NCBI GenBank assembly: GCA_035547915.1
Contig: DASZTS010000011.1
Span: forward strand, 62,001 to 126,000
Length of the DNA: 64,000 nt
Direction: 5' to 3'
Source of the DNA: DASSFG01 sp035547915
Lineage (GTDB): Bacteria > Planctomycetota > Planctomycetia > Pirellulales > JAICIG01
Shown: piece after piece, positions 35,145 through 44,087 of the stretch
Numbering within the stretch: position 1 is the first letter of the stretch
Layout of the letters: every line of letters begins with the position of its first letter
Made by a program: the position numbers and the translations under genes
Notes under the pieces: model-generated
Database searches by the model: none
What the model saw: only the letters and a program-made list of their open reading frames with translations
What the model was told of the DNA's origin: nothing

Positions 35145-37571
35145 ATGATGGATCGATCATTGTTCTTGCTGGCGGACGCCGTGCACGACTTCGAACGGAG
35201 CACGTTCGAGTGGGGGCGAGTGCAATCGCCGGTCGATTGGGTGTTGCCCGCCGGCGCGACCCTGCTGATCCTGGCCTACGTCTATTGGTTGTACCGTCGC
35301 GACAGTGTGGAGTTGCCCGCGGTTTTGCGCGTGTTGCTCCTCGCGCTGCGCATGGCGGCGATCGTCGGGTTGTTGGCCGTCTACCTCCAGCCTCAATGGC
35401 GCAACGAGGTCGACCAGGTGGAGAATTCTCGCGTTCTGCTGATGCCCGACACCAGCCTGAGCATGGGACTGCACGACCAGGATGCCAGCGCCGTACCCGC
35501 CGAGCCCAGCCGCGCCCAGCAATTGGCGGGGGCCTGCCAAGAGGGCGACTGGCTGAAGCGGTTGCGCCAAAAGCATGACGTGGTGGTGGTCCGCTTCGAC
35601 CGCGATTCGCAACGGCTCGTCACGTTGCCCAAGCGCAGCGACGGAGCAGACGAGGGCACGACGGACGAGCCCTTCGATTGGCAGGCGGCGCTCGAGCCGC
35701 AAGGCACCGAAACGCGACTCGGGCAGGCTCTGCGACAATGGATCGAAGCGGAACGTTCGTCGCCGCTGGCAGGCATCGTCGTCTTCAGCGACGGCCAACA
35801 GAACGCCGGTGTCGATACCGGTGCCGCGATTTCGCTGGCCCGCGAAGCGAGGATACCCATTTATGCCGTCGGTCTCGGTTCGCTGACTCAGCCGACCAAC
35901 GTGCGGATCAGCGACTTCATCGTCCCGTCGCGGGCCTATCCGGGCGACCGTTATACCGCCACGGGTTATCTGCAAGGGCAAGGCATGGCCGGCAAATCGG
36001 TGCAGGTCGAGCTGACGTCGCGCCCGGCCGAATCGGCGCCCAACGGCGAGGGGAAGCTGGAAGCCTCGCACCAAGTAACCTTGGGTGGCGACGGCGAGGT
36101 CGTGCCGGTCAAATTCGAGCTGACGCCCGAGGAAACCGGGCGGCGCACGTTGCGGCTCACCGTTCGCCCGCCGGCCAGCGACCGCAATCCGGCCGACAAC
36201 CAACAGGAAGCCGACGTCGAGATCGTCGACCGCAAGACGCGCGTGCTGTTGTTCGCGGGCGGCCCGACCCGCGAGTACCAGTTCCTGCGCAATCAACTCC
36301 GCCGCGACCGCGATATGGTGGTCGACGTCATGCTGCAAACCGGTGTGGAGGGGATCTCGCAGGATGCCCACGCCATCCTCGACACGTTTCCCAGCGATGC
36401 CGAGACGCTTTTCAATTACGATGCCATCGTCGCTTTCGATCCCGATTGGCGGCAGCTTTCGGCCGCCCAGCAAGAACTCGTCGAGCGCTGGGTGGCCGAC
36501 CAGGCGGGCGGCCTGATCGTGGTGGCAGGGCCGGTCTACACCGATTCGTGGGCCCAGGATGCCTCGCTCGCCAAGATCCGCGGACTCTACCCCGTCGAGT
36601 TCCACCGCCGGCTGTCGCTCTTGGATGACAGCCATTATGGCGCTCGCGAGCCCTGGCCGATCGAATTCACGCGCGACGGATTGGAGGCCGAGTTTCTCTG
36701 GATCGAGGATTCTGGGCCGTCGTCGTCGCGGGCGTGGTCGGAGTTTCCGGGCGTCTATGGCCATTATTCGGTGCGCGGCCCCAAACCGGGCGCGACCGTG
36801 TACGGCTGGTTCTCCGATCCGCGCAGCGCCGAAGGAACGCAGAAGCCGGTTTACCTGGCTGGTCAGTTTTTCGGTTCCGGGCGTGTGTTCTATCTCGGCA
36901 GCGGCGAGATGTGGCGGCTGCGCGCCGGCGACGATGCCTGGTTCGAGCGCTTATACACCAAGCTGGTGCGGCATGTGTCGCAAGGTCGCCTGCTCCGCGG
37001 CTCGCACCGTGGAGTGTTGCTCGTCGAACGCGATCGCTACCTGCTAGGTAGCACGGTGGACGTGCGGGCGCAGCTCAGTGACAATCGTTTGCAACCGCTG
37101 GAACTGCCCCGCGTCGAACTCGACGTCGCTTTGCCGGACAGCACTCACCAGACGGTGCAACTCTTGGCCGATCCGAGCAAGAAGGGAACCTATCGGGGGC
37201 AATTCACCGTCCGCAAGGAAGGGACGTATTTGATCGAGTTGCCGATCGCCGAAAGTGAAGAACGCCTCGCGCGCAGAATACAGGTCAAGGTGCCGGAACT
37301 AGAACGCGAAAAGCCGCAACGCAACGACGCCTTGCTTAGCGAACTAGCGCAAAAGACAGGCGGCGTCTATTACGTCGGTTTGCCGGCGGCCCTGGTGGGC
37401 GACGCTAGTTCTTCGTCCCCGCCCCTGGTCGACGTGCTGCGCGACCAAAGCCGCACGATCACGACGATTTCACGTCCCACGCCGCTCTGGTCGAACGCCT
37501 GGACGCTGGCTGCCCTATGTGGCGTACTCTGCTTGGAATGGCTCATCCGACGCCTCGCGAAGCTGGCGTAG
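35145..37571 (+). CDS. Large vWA-domain membrane protein
   Basis: 808 aa from tandem ATGs at 35145/35148; an upstream GTG at 35109 is in frame but lacks support. Two N-terminal spans (about residues 28-46 and 54-78) are followed by a vWA domain with VLLMPDTSLSMGLH (DxSxS) and IVVFSDGQQNAGVDTGAAI. A glutamine amidotransferase-like region near residue 360-560 (LLFAGGPTREYQFL; QAGGLIVVAGPVY) and a C-terminal span (WTLAALCGVLCLEWLIRR) complete it. It is the last gene of the MoxR operon. Confidence 0.9.
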   Translation: MMDRSLFLLADAVHDFERSTFEWGRVQSPVDWVLPAGATLLILAYVYWLYRRDSVELPAVLRVLLLALRMAAIVGLLAVYLQPQWRNEVDQVENSRVLLMPDTSLSMGLHDQDASAVPAEPSRAQQLAGACQEGDWLKRLRQKHDVVVVRFDRDSQRLVTLPKRSDGADEGTTDEPFDWQAALEPQGTETRLGQALRQWIEAERSSPLAGIVVFSDGQQNAGVDTGAAISLAREARIPIYAVGLGSLTQPTNVRISDFIVPSRAYPGDRYTATGYLQGQGMAGKSVQVELTSRPAESAPNGEGKLEASHQVTLGGDGEVVPVKFELTPEETGRRTLRLTVRPPASDRNPADNQQEADVEIVDRKTRVLLFAGGPTREYQFLRNQLRRDRDMVVDVMLQTGVEGISQDAHAILDTFPSDAETLFNYDAIVAFDPDWRQLSAAQQELVERWVADQAGGLIVVAGPVYTDSWAQDASLAKIRGLYPVEFHRRLSLLDDSHYGAREPWPIEFTRDGLEAEFLWIEDSGPSSSRAWSEFPGVYGHYSVRGPKPGATVYGWFSDPRSAEGTQKPVYLAGQFFGSGRVFYLGSGEMWRLRAGDDAWFERLYTKLVRHVSQGRLLRGSHRGVLLVERDRYLLGSTVDVRAQLSDNRLQPLELPRVELDVALPDSTHQTVQLLADPSKKGTYRGQFTVRKEGTYLIELPIAESEERLARRIQVKVPELEREKPQRNDALLSELAQKTGGVYYVGLPAALVGDASSSSPPLVDVLRDQSRTITTISRPTPLWSNAWTLAALCGVLCLEWLIRRLAKLA

Positions 37572-37581
37572 GTGGCGGCGA

Positions 37582-37827
37582 TTACGACGCCGGGACGGGG
37601 CTGCGAGGGCTGGCCTTGGACTGCTCAACAAGTGCCTTGAATTGCGAGTTCGACGCCAACAGTTCGTCGATCAAGTTGTCGTCCTCTTGCTGATTGAGCG
37701 AGTGAATTGCCAGTAGCCGCTGGTCCGGCAGTTCAATGACCACGGGATCGCCCGTATCGGCACACTCAGTCAACAACTGAGCCAGGTTCGCCTCCAGCCG
37801 GCTCAGCGGGATCGTCTTGATGTGCAT
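37582..37827 (-). CDS. Phd/YefM-like antitoxin-type protein, no toxin seen
   Basis: 81 aa. ATG 37827 is chosen because GGAGGAGC lies upstream; a TTG at 37848 also opens the frame. The sequence MHIKTIPLSRLEANLAQLLT then CADTGDPVVIEL and LLAIHSLNQ resembles the N-terminal DNA-binding half of Phd/YefM antitoxins, with a polar tail that could bind a toxin. No PIN- or RelE-like ORF lies beside it. It is tail-to-tail with the vWA gene. The family assignment is moderate. Confidence 0.65.
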   Translation of the reverse strand: MHIKTIPLSRLEANLAQLLTECADTGDPVVIELPDQRLLAIHSLNQQEDDNLIDELLASNSQFKALVEQSKASPRSPVPAS

Positions 37828-37880
37828 CGAACTCTGCTCCTCCGACAATTAACTTGTTGCCGATAGGTGCCGGCGCGTTG

Positions 37881-39773
37881 CTAGGCGAAGATCAAATACC
37901 GCTTCAAGAACTCGTCGACGGTCCGATAAAAATGCTCGATCGTCTCGCGCTTTCGCCAACCGTGTCCTTCGTCTTCGTACAGGTGGTAGATGTGTGGTGT
38001 ACCGTTGCGGCGCAGCGCCTCGACGATCGACTCGGCCTGATCTTTCGGCACGACCGTGTCGATGCCGCCCTGAAACACGGCCAGCGGACGGCGAATCTTC
38101 GCAGCATGAAAGACAGGCGAACGCTCGCGATAGATGGCCGCGGCCTCGGGCAACGGGCCGAGCATCGTGTCGAGATAGCGGCTCTCGAATTTGTGAGTGT
38201 CCGACGCCAGGCTGAATTGGTTAGCGACGCCGTAGAGCGAAATGCCCGCCGTGAACGCCGCCGGTTCGGTGACCATCGTCTGTAGGACGGTGAACCCGCC
38301 GGCACTGCCGCCCATGATGACCGTCCGTTCAAGATCGATTTGGCCCGCATCGGCCAGATACCTCATCCCGCTTACGGCATCCTCGACGTCGCAAATACCC
38401 CAGTTGCCGCGCAACTTGAGCATGTAATCGCGGCCGTAGCCGGTGCTGCCACGGTAGTTGACGAACAGCACGGCGTAGCCGCGCGTGGCGAAAAATTGCC
38501 CTTCTGCCCGCCAGCCGGCGCGAGCTTGCGACGTCGGCCCGCCGTGGATGAGCACGATCAGCGGCGGCCGCCCGGTGCCCTCGAAACGCTCGCTGGTCGG
38601 TAGATAGAGCAGGCCGTGCGCGTCACCACCATCACCCGCCGGCCACGAGACTGCCTCGCAATCGGCGAGCGCGGCAGCGGGCACGGTTTCGCCCGTGGCG
38701 CGCGCCACAACCCGCGTTGTGACGGTCGATACCTCGTGAACGACAACGCGAGCGGGTGTCTTGGGGCCGCTGCCGATGAAGGCCAGCTTCGTACCGCTGG
38801 GCGCGGCCGATAGATACGTTACATCGCGGTAGATGCCCAGCCGGTCGATGTTTTGAGTGGCGCCCGTCGCCAGATCGATCGTTTGCAAACGATGAGAGCC
38901 ATCCTGGTTGCCCGCCGCGACGATCGTGCGTCCGTTGCCCATCACGACGTACGTCCGCATGTCTTGCACCCAAGCGGGCATACCGAACTCGACCCCTGCG
39001 GGAGTGAGCCAACGTGACGCGCCGCTCGCCAAATCGTGCGCCGCCAACCGCCCCCAGCCCGTTTCGTCAGAGACGTAGATCAAGGATCGACCATCTGGCG
39101 TGAATTCGGGCTGAAAGATCGCCACGTCATCCCCACCGGCGATCTCGCGCACGTTCGCGAGCGACGGCAGGCCGTCATGCTCCACGACGTCGGCCAGATG
39201 CAGCCGCGTGCCGTCCCACGGCATGTTGGGGTGGTTCCAGGCGATCCAGGCGAAGCGCTGGCCGTCGGCGCTCCACCGCGGCTGCATATAAAAATCGTGG
39301 CCGGCGACGAAAATCCGCGGCCATCGTTGGCCCTCGGCGTCGACGACGGCGATGCGGTCGTATGGTTCGTCGTGGTGCACGTATGCCAGCCAGCGGCCGT
39401 CGGGCGATACCACGGGCGCGGCTGCCTTGCCGAACGCCGGTGTGATGGGCACAGCTCCGCCGCCGGCCAGCGATTGACGGTAAAGCCGCCCGACCTTGTG
39501 GCCCAGAAAGTAAACATGCCCGCCGTGCACCGTGAAATCGCCGCCGCCGTAGCCAACTTCGGCCCGCACGCTGATCTCGCTGGTCAGATCGCGCGGGGCG
39601 TCGTCTCCCGTCTTTGCCACCAGCACACCGCGGCCGGACCGGCCTTCGAGCCAGACGATCGTGTCGCCGTCGCTATCCCAGGCCACTCCATCCAGGCGGC
39701 GGCCTTCGGCCAGGCTCGCCGGCGAGATCGGGCTCTCCCACAATCCGAATTGGCGCGGTTCTTTCGAGGTCAT
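37881..39773 (-). CDS. S9 family prolyl oligopeptidase-like peptidase
   Basis: About 630 aa from ATG 39773 (ATG 39806 is an alternative). The first 400 residues form a beta-propeller with WD-like segments (VSPDGRWLAYVHHDEP, QPEFTPDGRSLIYVSDETG, SAAPSGTKLAFIGSG). The alpha/beta-hydrolase domain has IVLIHGGPTSQARAGW, the serine in VIMGGSAGGFTVLQ, the Asp in FQGGIDTVVPKDQAE and the His in YEDEGHGWRKRE. There is no clear signal peptide, so it is probably cytoplasmic. It cleaves short peptides or removes acyl-amino acids. Confidence 0.93.
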   Translation of the reverse strand: MTSKEPRQFGLWESPISPASLAEGRRLDGVAWDSDGDTIVWLEGRSGRGVLVAKTGDDAPRDLTSEISVRAEVGYGGGDFTVHGGHVYFLGHKVGRLYRQSLAGGGAVPITPAFGKAAAPVVSPDGRWLAYVHHDEPYDRIAVVDAEGQRWPRIFVAGHDFYMQPRWSADGQRFAWIAWNHPNMPWDGTRLHLADVVEHDGLPSLANVREIAGGDDVAIFQPEFTPDGRSLIYVSDETGWGRLAAHDLASGASRWLTPAGVEFGMPAWVQDMRTYVVMGNGRTIVAAGNQDGSHRLQTIDLATGATQNIDRLGIYRDVTYLSAAPSGTKLAFIGSGPKTPARVVVHEVSTVTTRVVARATGETVPAAALADCEAVSWPAGDGGDAHGLLYLPTSERFEGTGRPPLIVLIHGGPTSQARAGWRAEGQFFATRGYAVLFVNYRGSTGYGRDYMLKLRGNWGICDVEDAVSGMRYLADAGQIDLERTVIMGGSAGGFTVLQTMVTEPAAFTAGISLYGVANQFSLASDTHKFESRYLDTMLGPLPEAAAIYRERSPVFHAAKIRRPLAVFQGGIDTVVPKDQAESIVEALRRNGTPHIYHLYEDEGHGWRKRETIEHFYRTVDEFLKRYLIFA

Positions 39774-39934
39774 TTGTCGATGGGATTCCTTTGCAAGCCC
39801 TTCCATCCCGGACGTTCGGTCAAGGCATAACCTGTGTCACGTTTGCCTCCTCGTGGAAGTCGAATTCCGGCATCGGCCGGGCCACAGCCGGCTTGCTATC
39901 GGTTTACGGCAGTCGGGGCGCGACGTCCAGCCCC

Positions 39935-41596
39935 CTACGCACGCAGCTCCGCTGCCGCCCACACGGCCAGTTTCTCGCGAAAGATCTTCGCGTTGTGACG
40001 AATGTCGACGGGGAACGAAGGGTGGATCAGTACGTCGTGGATGCCGGCCGTAAGCGGATTCGTGGCCGCCACCTCGCGCATCTGAACGAGCAGCGCCTGC
40101 CGGTCGTTGAGCGTGATGGGCATGCGGTCGACGAGCGGCTCGACAATGATTACCGGACGTTGGTCGCCGGCGGTACCGACGCCCACGAGCGCCGAACGAT
40201 AAATGGCCGGATGGTTGTTGAAGATCGCCTCGCATTGCTCGGTGTACATCGGACCGGCCGCTGTCAAAACGCGGTGCGACAGCCGCCCGCAATACCAGAA
40301 TCGCTCGCGATCGTCGCAATAGCCGACGTCGCCCATGCGGTGCCAAAACATGTCGCCGTCGCGGATCTTGGCGAGCTTGTTCCACTCGGTCCGCGTCACG
40401 TACTGGCTGGTGACGACCGGGCCGCGCACGATCAGTTCGCCGATCTCCCCTGGCGGCAATTCCTCGGCCGCGGTGATGGTGTCGATCGGCCCATCGACCA
40501 CGCGGACGAGCTTCCATTCGATGCCAGGAAAGTGCCGCCCCACGCAGACGCCGGCCCCCTGCTCGTTCCGCTCCGCTGTCTCCGAGAGTACCTCGGTCGC
40601 CGAAATCGACGCCACGGGCAAGGCCTCGGTCGCTCCGTAAGGTGTGTGCACCTCGCCCCCCTCGCCCAGACAGGCCTTCATCCGCTCCAGCACGTATGGT
40701 GGTACCGGCGCGCCCGCCGACATGACTCGTTTCAGCGTCGGCAACGTCAGGCCGTGCGTGGCGCAATACGGTCCGACGCGGTTCCACACGGCGGGCGACG
40801 CGAACGATTGGGTGACGTTGCAGTCGGTGATCGCCTGCACCAGCGTGGCCGGATCGGCGAGTGCCGGACGCGAGGCGTCCATGTCGGGCACGACCGTCGT
40901 CACCCCCATGGCGCTGTTGAACAACCCGAATAAAGGAAAACAGGCCAGGTCGATTTCGCCCGGCCGGATATCGTAGAAGTCGCGGATCTCGTCGACCTGC
41001 CGGTCGAAGTTTCCGTGTCGGTAGAGAACGCCTTTGGGAGGACCGGTACTGCCCGTCGTGAAAATGATCGCCGCCGGATCGTCGGACCGCGTCGGTGCCA
41101 GTTCGGGGCCGGTCCACTTGCGAGCGCGCAACTCGTCGAGCGTCGGTCCGCCCCAGAACCAGCGCCGGCCGACCGTCACATTGAATCTGGCCCTGGGGAA
41201 ACGTCGGCGCAACAGCGTGCGCACTGCCTGTACCGGCGAGATGGCGATAAAACCCTCGGGTTCGGCTGCCGCCAGGCAACCCACCAGGTTGCTACGGCCC
41301 ATGCCCGGATCGATCAGGATGGTGACGGCGCCGGCCTTGAACAAAGCAAAGACCAACGAGACGAAGTCGATGCCCGGTTTCACGAGCAGCGCCAGCCGCA
41401 TACCCGGCTCGACACCCAGGTCGCACATTCCGCGCGCGATGCGGTCGCTGTCTTCGTCCAACTCGCGAAAGGTAAGGGATGTGTACCGACGTCGGCCGCC
41501 CGCTTCGGCACGTCCGGCCGCGATGACCGCCTGCGCGTCGGGCCTGGCCCGCGCCTGCTCGGCCAGTCGAGCCGCTACGTTCACGATCGAGGTCAT
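39935..41596 (-). CDS. oleC: OleC-like fatty acyl-AMP/CoA ligase (beta-lactone synthetase family)
   Basis: 553 aa from ATG 41596. The ANL-superfamily core is clear: IIFTTGSTGPPKGVLYRHGN (P-loop-like motif), TPYGATEALPVAS and MGDVGYCDDRERFWYCGR. The C-terminus (HPSFPVDIRHNAKIFREKLA) closely resembles OleC of the long-chain olefin pathway, as I recall it from Xanthomonas. OleC turns beta-hydroxy acids into beta-lactones. Its start overlaps the fwdB stop (ATGA), so it is translationally coupled to an unrelated C1 gene. No OleA, OleB or OleD is in the window. A plain CoA ligase remains possible. Confidence 0.8.
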   Translation of the reverse strand: MTSIVNVAARLAEQARARPDAQAVIAAGRAEAGGRRRYTSLTFRELDEDSDRIARGMCDLGVEPGMRLALLVKPGIDFVSLVFALFKAGAVTILIDPGMGRSNLVGCLAAAEPEGFIAISPVQAVRTLLRRRFPRARFNVTVGRRWFWGGPTLDELRARKWTGPELAPTRSDDPAAIIFTTGSTGPPKGVLYRHGNFDRQVDEIRDFYDIRPGEIDLACFPLFGLFNSAMGVTTVVPDMDASRPALADPATLVQAITDCNVTQSFASPAVWNRVGPYCATHGLTLPTLKRVMSAGAPVPPYVLERMKACLGEGGEVHTPYGATEALPVASISATEVLSETAERNEQGAGVCVGRHFPGIEWKLVRVVDGPIDTITAAEELPPGEIGELIVRGPVVTSQYVTRTEWNKLAKIRDGDMFWHRMGDVGYCDDRERFWYCGRLSHRVLTAAGPMYTEQCEAIFNNHPAIYRSALVGVGTAGDQRPVIIVEPLVDRMPITLNDRQALLVQMREVAATNPLTAGIHDVLIHPSFPVDIRHNAKIFREKLAVWAAAELRA

Positions 41597-42909
41597 ACGG
41601 ACGAACCGCTGTCCCTTCGCTCGGTCAGGCTCCGTTCGATCCGCGACAGCACCTCGAGATCGGTCGCGTATCGGCTCTCGAGTGCCGGCCGCAGCCGCAG
41701 GGGCACATCGTCCATGCGATAGACAGTCCCCGGCGCGTGGATGCCATACGTGGCCGTGGCGAACGAGACCGTTGCCTGTCGGGCCACTTCCCGGTCCGGG
41801 GCGCCCACGTAGACGGACGGAATCGACCGCAACCAACGGCAGGCACGGTCGTTGAAGTTCTCGAATGGGTCGGTGGCGACGAGGAGGGCGGCGTCGGCCT
41901 CACCACGGCTCAGAACCTCTTGTGCCGTGTACTCGCCCGGATTGTAGCGCGGGTAGCCGCGGGCCAGATTGACGGCATAGGGGAATCCGGTGCGCCAGCC
42001 GACCAACTTGTCGCCGCCCGTTACGTTGCCGCGGGCCCGGACCGAACGCAGTACGAACCGCGTCGAGGCGTTCAATTCGCGAGTCAGCAGCAGGGCCGCT
42101 TCGCAGTTCAAATGGCGGCCGCGCGACCGCATCAAACCCATACCCATCAGGATCGCGCCGTATCGGGCCTGCTTCATGCGGTCGACGAGATCGGTCCAGG
42201 CAGCCAGCGTTACCCCGGTCTGCTGCAAAACCTCGTCGGCATCGAGCGCCAGCCCTCGTAGCAACGCCCGTAGTGTCCAGAGGGCCTCGAAGTCGGAATC
42301 GGGCTTGATTTGCAGGAAGATGTCGGCGGCGTCCGACGTCTTCGTCGGCCGGACGTCGATAGCCACGCAGGTCCGGTCGGCGCGGCCACGCGTCACAAAT
42401 TGCCCTTGGGCCAACGCCGTGTATTTGCTGAACAAGCGGGGGTGCGTCTCGAAGCAATTGGTACCCCAGAAGACGAGCAGCGTGCTGCGATTGGAAATCT
42501 CGCCCAAGCTGCACGTCGATTTGCCGACTCGCTGCAATGCTAAGACGCTGGGCGCGTGCCCCATGCTGGTGCCCGTATCGAGCGTGGCGCCGAGCCAGTC
42601 GGCAATAGCCACGGCCACGCGCTGTGTCTCGCTGGTGGTTTCCGTCAGCCCGTAGACAAGCGGAGCCCGCGCGGTGGTGAGGATCTGTAGCGCCCGCTCA
42701 TACGCCTCGTCGGCGGTGGTTGGGCGGCCCTCGACGAGGAACGCCGGATCGTCTTCGGGCCGTGGCTGCAGAAACCATTGGCGGCCCAGAGGACAAGCAT
42801 TGTCGGCGGCGACGACACGGTTCTCTTCGACCGTCAGGACGATGTCGTCGCACATGCAGGTGCAATAGGTGCAAGTGGCGTCGGCGATCGTTCGGGGCGG
42901 CATGGACAT
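41593..42909 (-). CDS. fhcB: Formylmethanofuran dehydrogenase subunit B (FwdB/FhcB)
   Basis: 438 aa (ATG 42909, or 42903 two codons on). The N-terminus ADATCTYCTCMCDDIVLTV then ACPLGRQW has the four-cysteine cluster of the family; VFWGTNCFETHPRLFSKY corresponds to the pterin-adjacent segment. In methanogens the B subunit belongs to the Mo/W formylmethanofuran dehydrogenase; in methylotrophs and planctomycetes the homologue belongs to the H4MPT formyltransferase-hydrolase complex, thought to lack the metal. The A, C and D subunits are not in the window. It is coupled to the OleC-like gene. Confidence 0.9.
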   Translation of the reverse strand: MSMPPRTIADATCTYCTCMCDDIVLTVEENRVVAADNACPLGRQWFLQPRPEDDPAFLVEGRPTTADEAYERALQILTTARAPLVYGLTETTSETQRVAVAIADWLGATLDTGTSMGHAPSVLALQRVGKSTCSLGEISNRSTLLVFWGTNCFETHPRLFSKYTALAQGQFVTRGRADRTCVAIDVRPTKTSDAADIFLQIKPDSDFEALWTLRALLRGLALDADEVLQQTGVTLAAWTDLVDRMKQARYGAILMGMGLMRSRGRHLNCEAALLLTRELNASTRFVLRSVRARGNVTGGDKLVGWRTGFPYAVNLARGYPRYNPGEYTAQEVLSRGEADAALLVATDPFENFNDRACRWLRSIPSVYVGAPDREVARQATVSFATATYGIHAPGTVYRMDDVPLRLRPALESRYATDLEVLSRIERSLTERRDSGSSV

Positions 42910-42932
42910 TCCGTGGGTGATGGATTTTTGAG

Positions 42933-43031
42933 CAACCGAGAAAACCGTAGGGAGCTCCACAAAAATCGGCGTTTCACGGCCGATTTTTCGCGCGCGTCGG
43001 TCCAGCATTTAGGTTTTGTCAGCCGCTCTTA
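42933..43031 (+). repeat. Dispersed structured intergenic repeat, copy 3
   Basis: About 99 nt, the best-preserved fold. AAAAATCGGC (42961-42970) pairs perfectly with GCCGATTTTT (42979-42988) around the loop GTTTCACG. The ends GAGAAAACC and GGTTTTGTC pair with one mismatch. It closes with GTCAGCCGCTCTTA. It lies between the SDR stop and the FwdB start, both minus-strand, so in the minus direction its U-rich stem could terminate the SDR transcript. Confidence 0.8.
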
Positions 43032-43100
43032 CATTGTGAAGTAAGGAGGCCCGGTACGGAAGCCGAACTTCGGAACCGCATTCCGCGACCCCGTTGCCGG

Positions 43101-43889
43101 CTAGACCGTGTAGCGTTGCATCCACGCATCGACGAGACGGGGAAACAGCCGATTCAGCCAGACGAGCAGCCTGCCTTGGCCGCTCGGAATGATCTCGTGG
43201 CGGCCGCGGATCATCGCCCGCGCGGTCTGTCGTGCTACCTGACTGGCCGGCACTCCGCGCCGGCGTCGCCACGGCAGGTCCGCTGCCCGTTCGAGCAAGT
43301 GGTCGAAGAATTCGCTCTCGGTCGTCCCCGGGCTCACCACAAGCAGGTCGATGTTCAATCGCCGCAACTCGGGGCGGATCGCCTCACTGAGGCCTCGCAC
43401 CGCGAATTTGCTGGCGCAATATTCGGCCTGGAAAGGAATACCCCTATGGCCCAGGATCGACGCCACGTTGACCACGAGCGGGGCTCGTCCGCGCTGCAGA
43501 TAGGGCACCGCTTCGCGCGTCAGTTCGGCCAGGGCAAAGAAATTCGTCTCCATGATGCGACGCAAGCGATCCTCTTGGGCCTGGTCGAAGATCCCCCAGG
43601 CGCTCACGCCGGCATTGTTGATCAGAATGTCCAAGCCGCCGAACTCACGGTCGGCCGCCGCGAGGGCCGCGGAGCGGGCCGTCCGATCGGTGACGTCGCC
43701 GGGTGCCAAAACGGCTTGCCCACCGGCCGCGCGAATCCGGTCGGCCACCTCTTGTAGCTTCTCTTCGCGTCGGCCGTTGAGCACCAAACGGGCGTGCCGC
43801 GTGGCAAGTTCGATCGCCAATGCCGCTCCGATGCCGCTGGATGCTCCGGTGATCAGAACACGAATTTCGGCGAGGTTGCGACGCGACAT
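43101..43889 (-). CDS. Short-chain dehydrogenase/reductase
   Basis: 262 aa from ATG 43889. Classical SDR: cofactor motif LITGASSGIGAALAIELA (TGxxxGIG), NNAGVSAWG (NNAG), VVNVASILGHRGIPF (Ser) and YCASKFAVRGLSEAIR (YxxxK). The C-terminal helix, WLNRLFPRLVDAWMQRY, may associate with the membrane. It oxidises or reduces an alcohol or ketone with NAD(P). It is not an OleD homologue (OleD is a longer extended SDR). Repeat copy 3 lies between it and fhcB. Confidence 0.93.
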   Translation of the reverse strand: MSRRNLAEIRVLITGASSGIGAALAIELATRHARLVLNGRREEKLQEVADRIRAAGGQAVLAPGDVTDRTARSAALAAADREFGGLDILINNAGVSAWGIFDQAQEDRLRRIMETNFFALAELTREAVPYLQRGRAPLVVNVASILGHRGIPFQAEYCASKFAVRGLSEAIRPELRRLNIDLLVVSPGTTESEFFDHLLERAADLPWRRRRGVPASQVARQTARAMIRGRHEIIPSGQGRLLVWLNRLFPRLVDAWMQRYTV

Positions 43890-44087
43890 CTGGCAATAGG
43901 CAACGGCGATGCTGACCGAAACGAACGTTGTTTTAGCACTCTGCCCCGTGACGATCATACAAGGTCTTCGTCGACGGTGGATTGCCCCTATTCGCGAGCG
44001 CCCGGCGTACCGGCCGGTTTTCGGCTAAACTCTCAACGTCTTCGTACGCTGCCGCCGTTTGGATCAAGAGAGGGTTGGATTCCGACC

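Noticed and set aside
43101..43889. SDR as OleD, completing an olefin cluster with the OleC-like gene
   Set aside because: It is a classical 262-aa SDR; OleD is a longer extended SDR, and no OleA/OleB are present.
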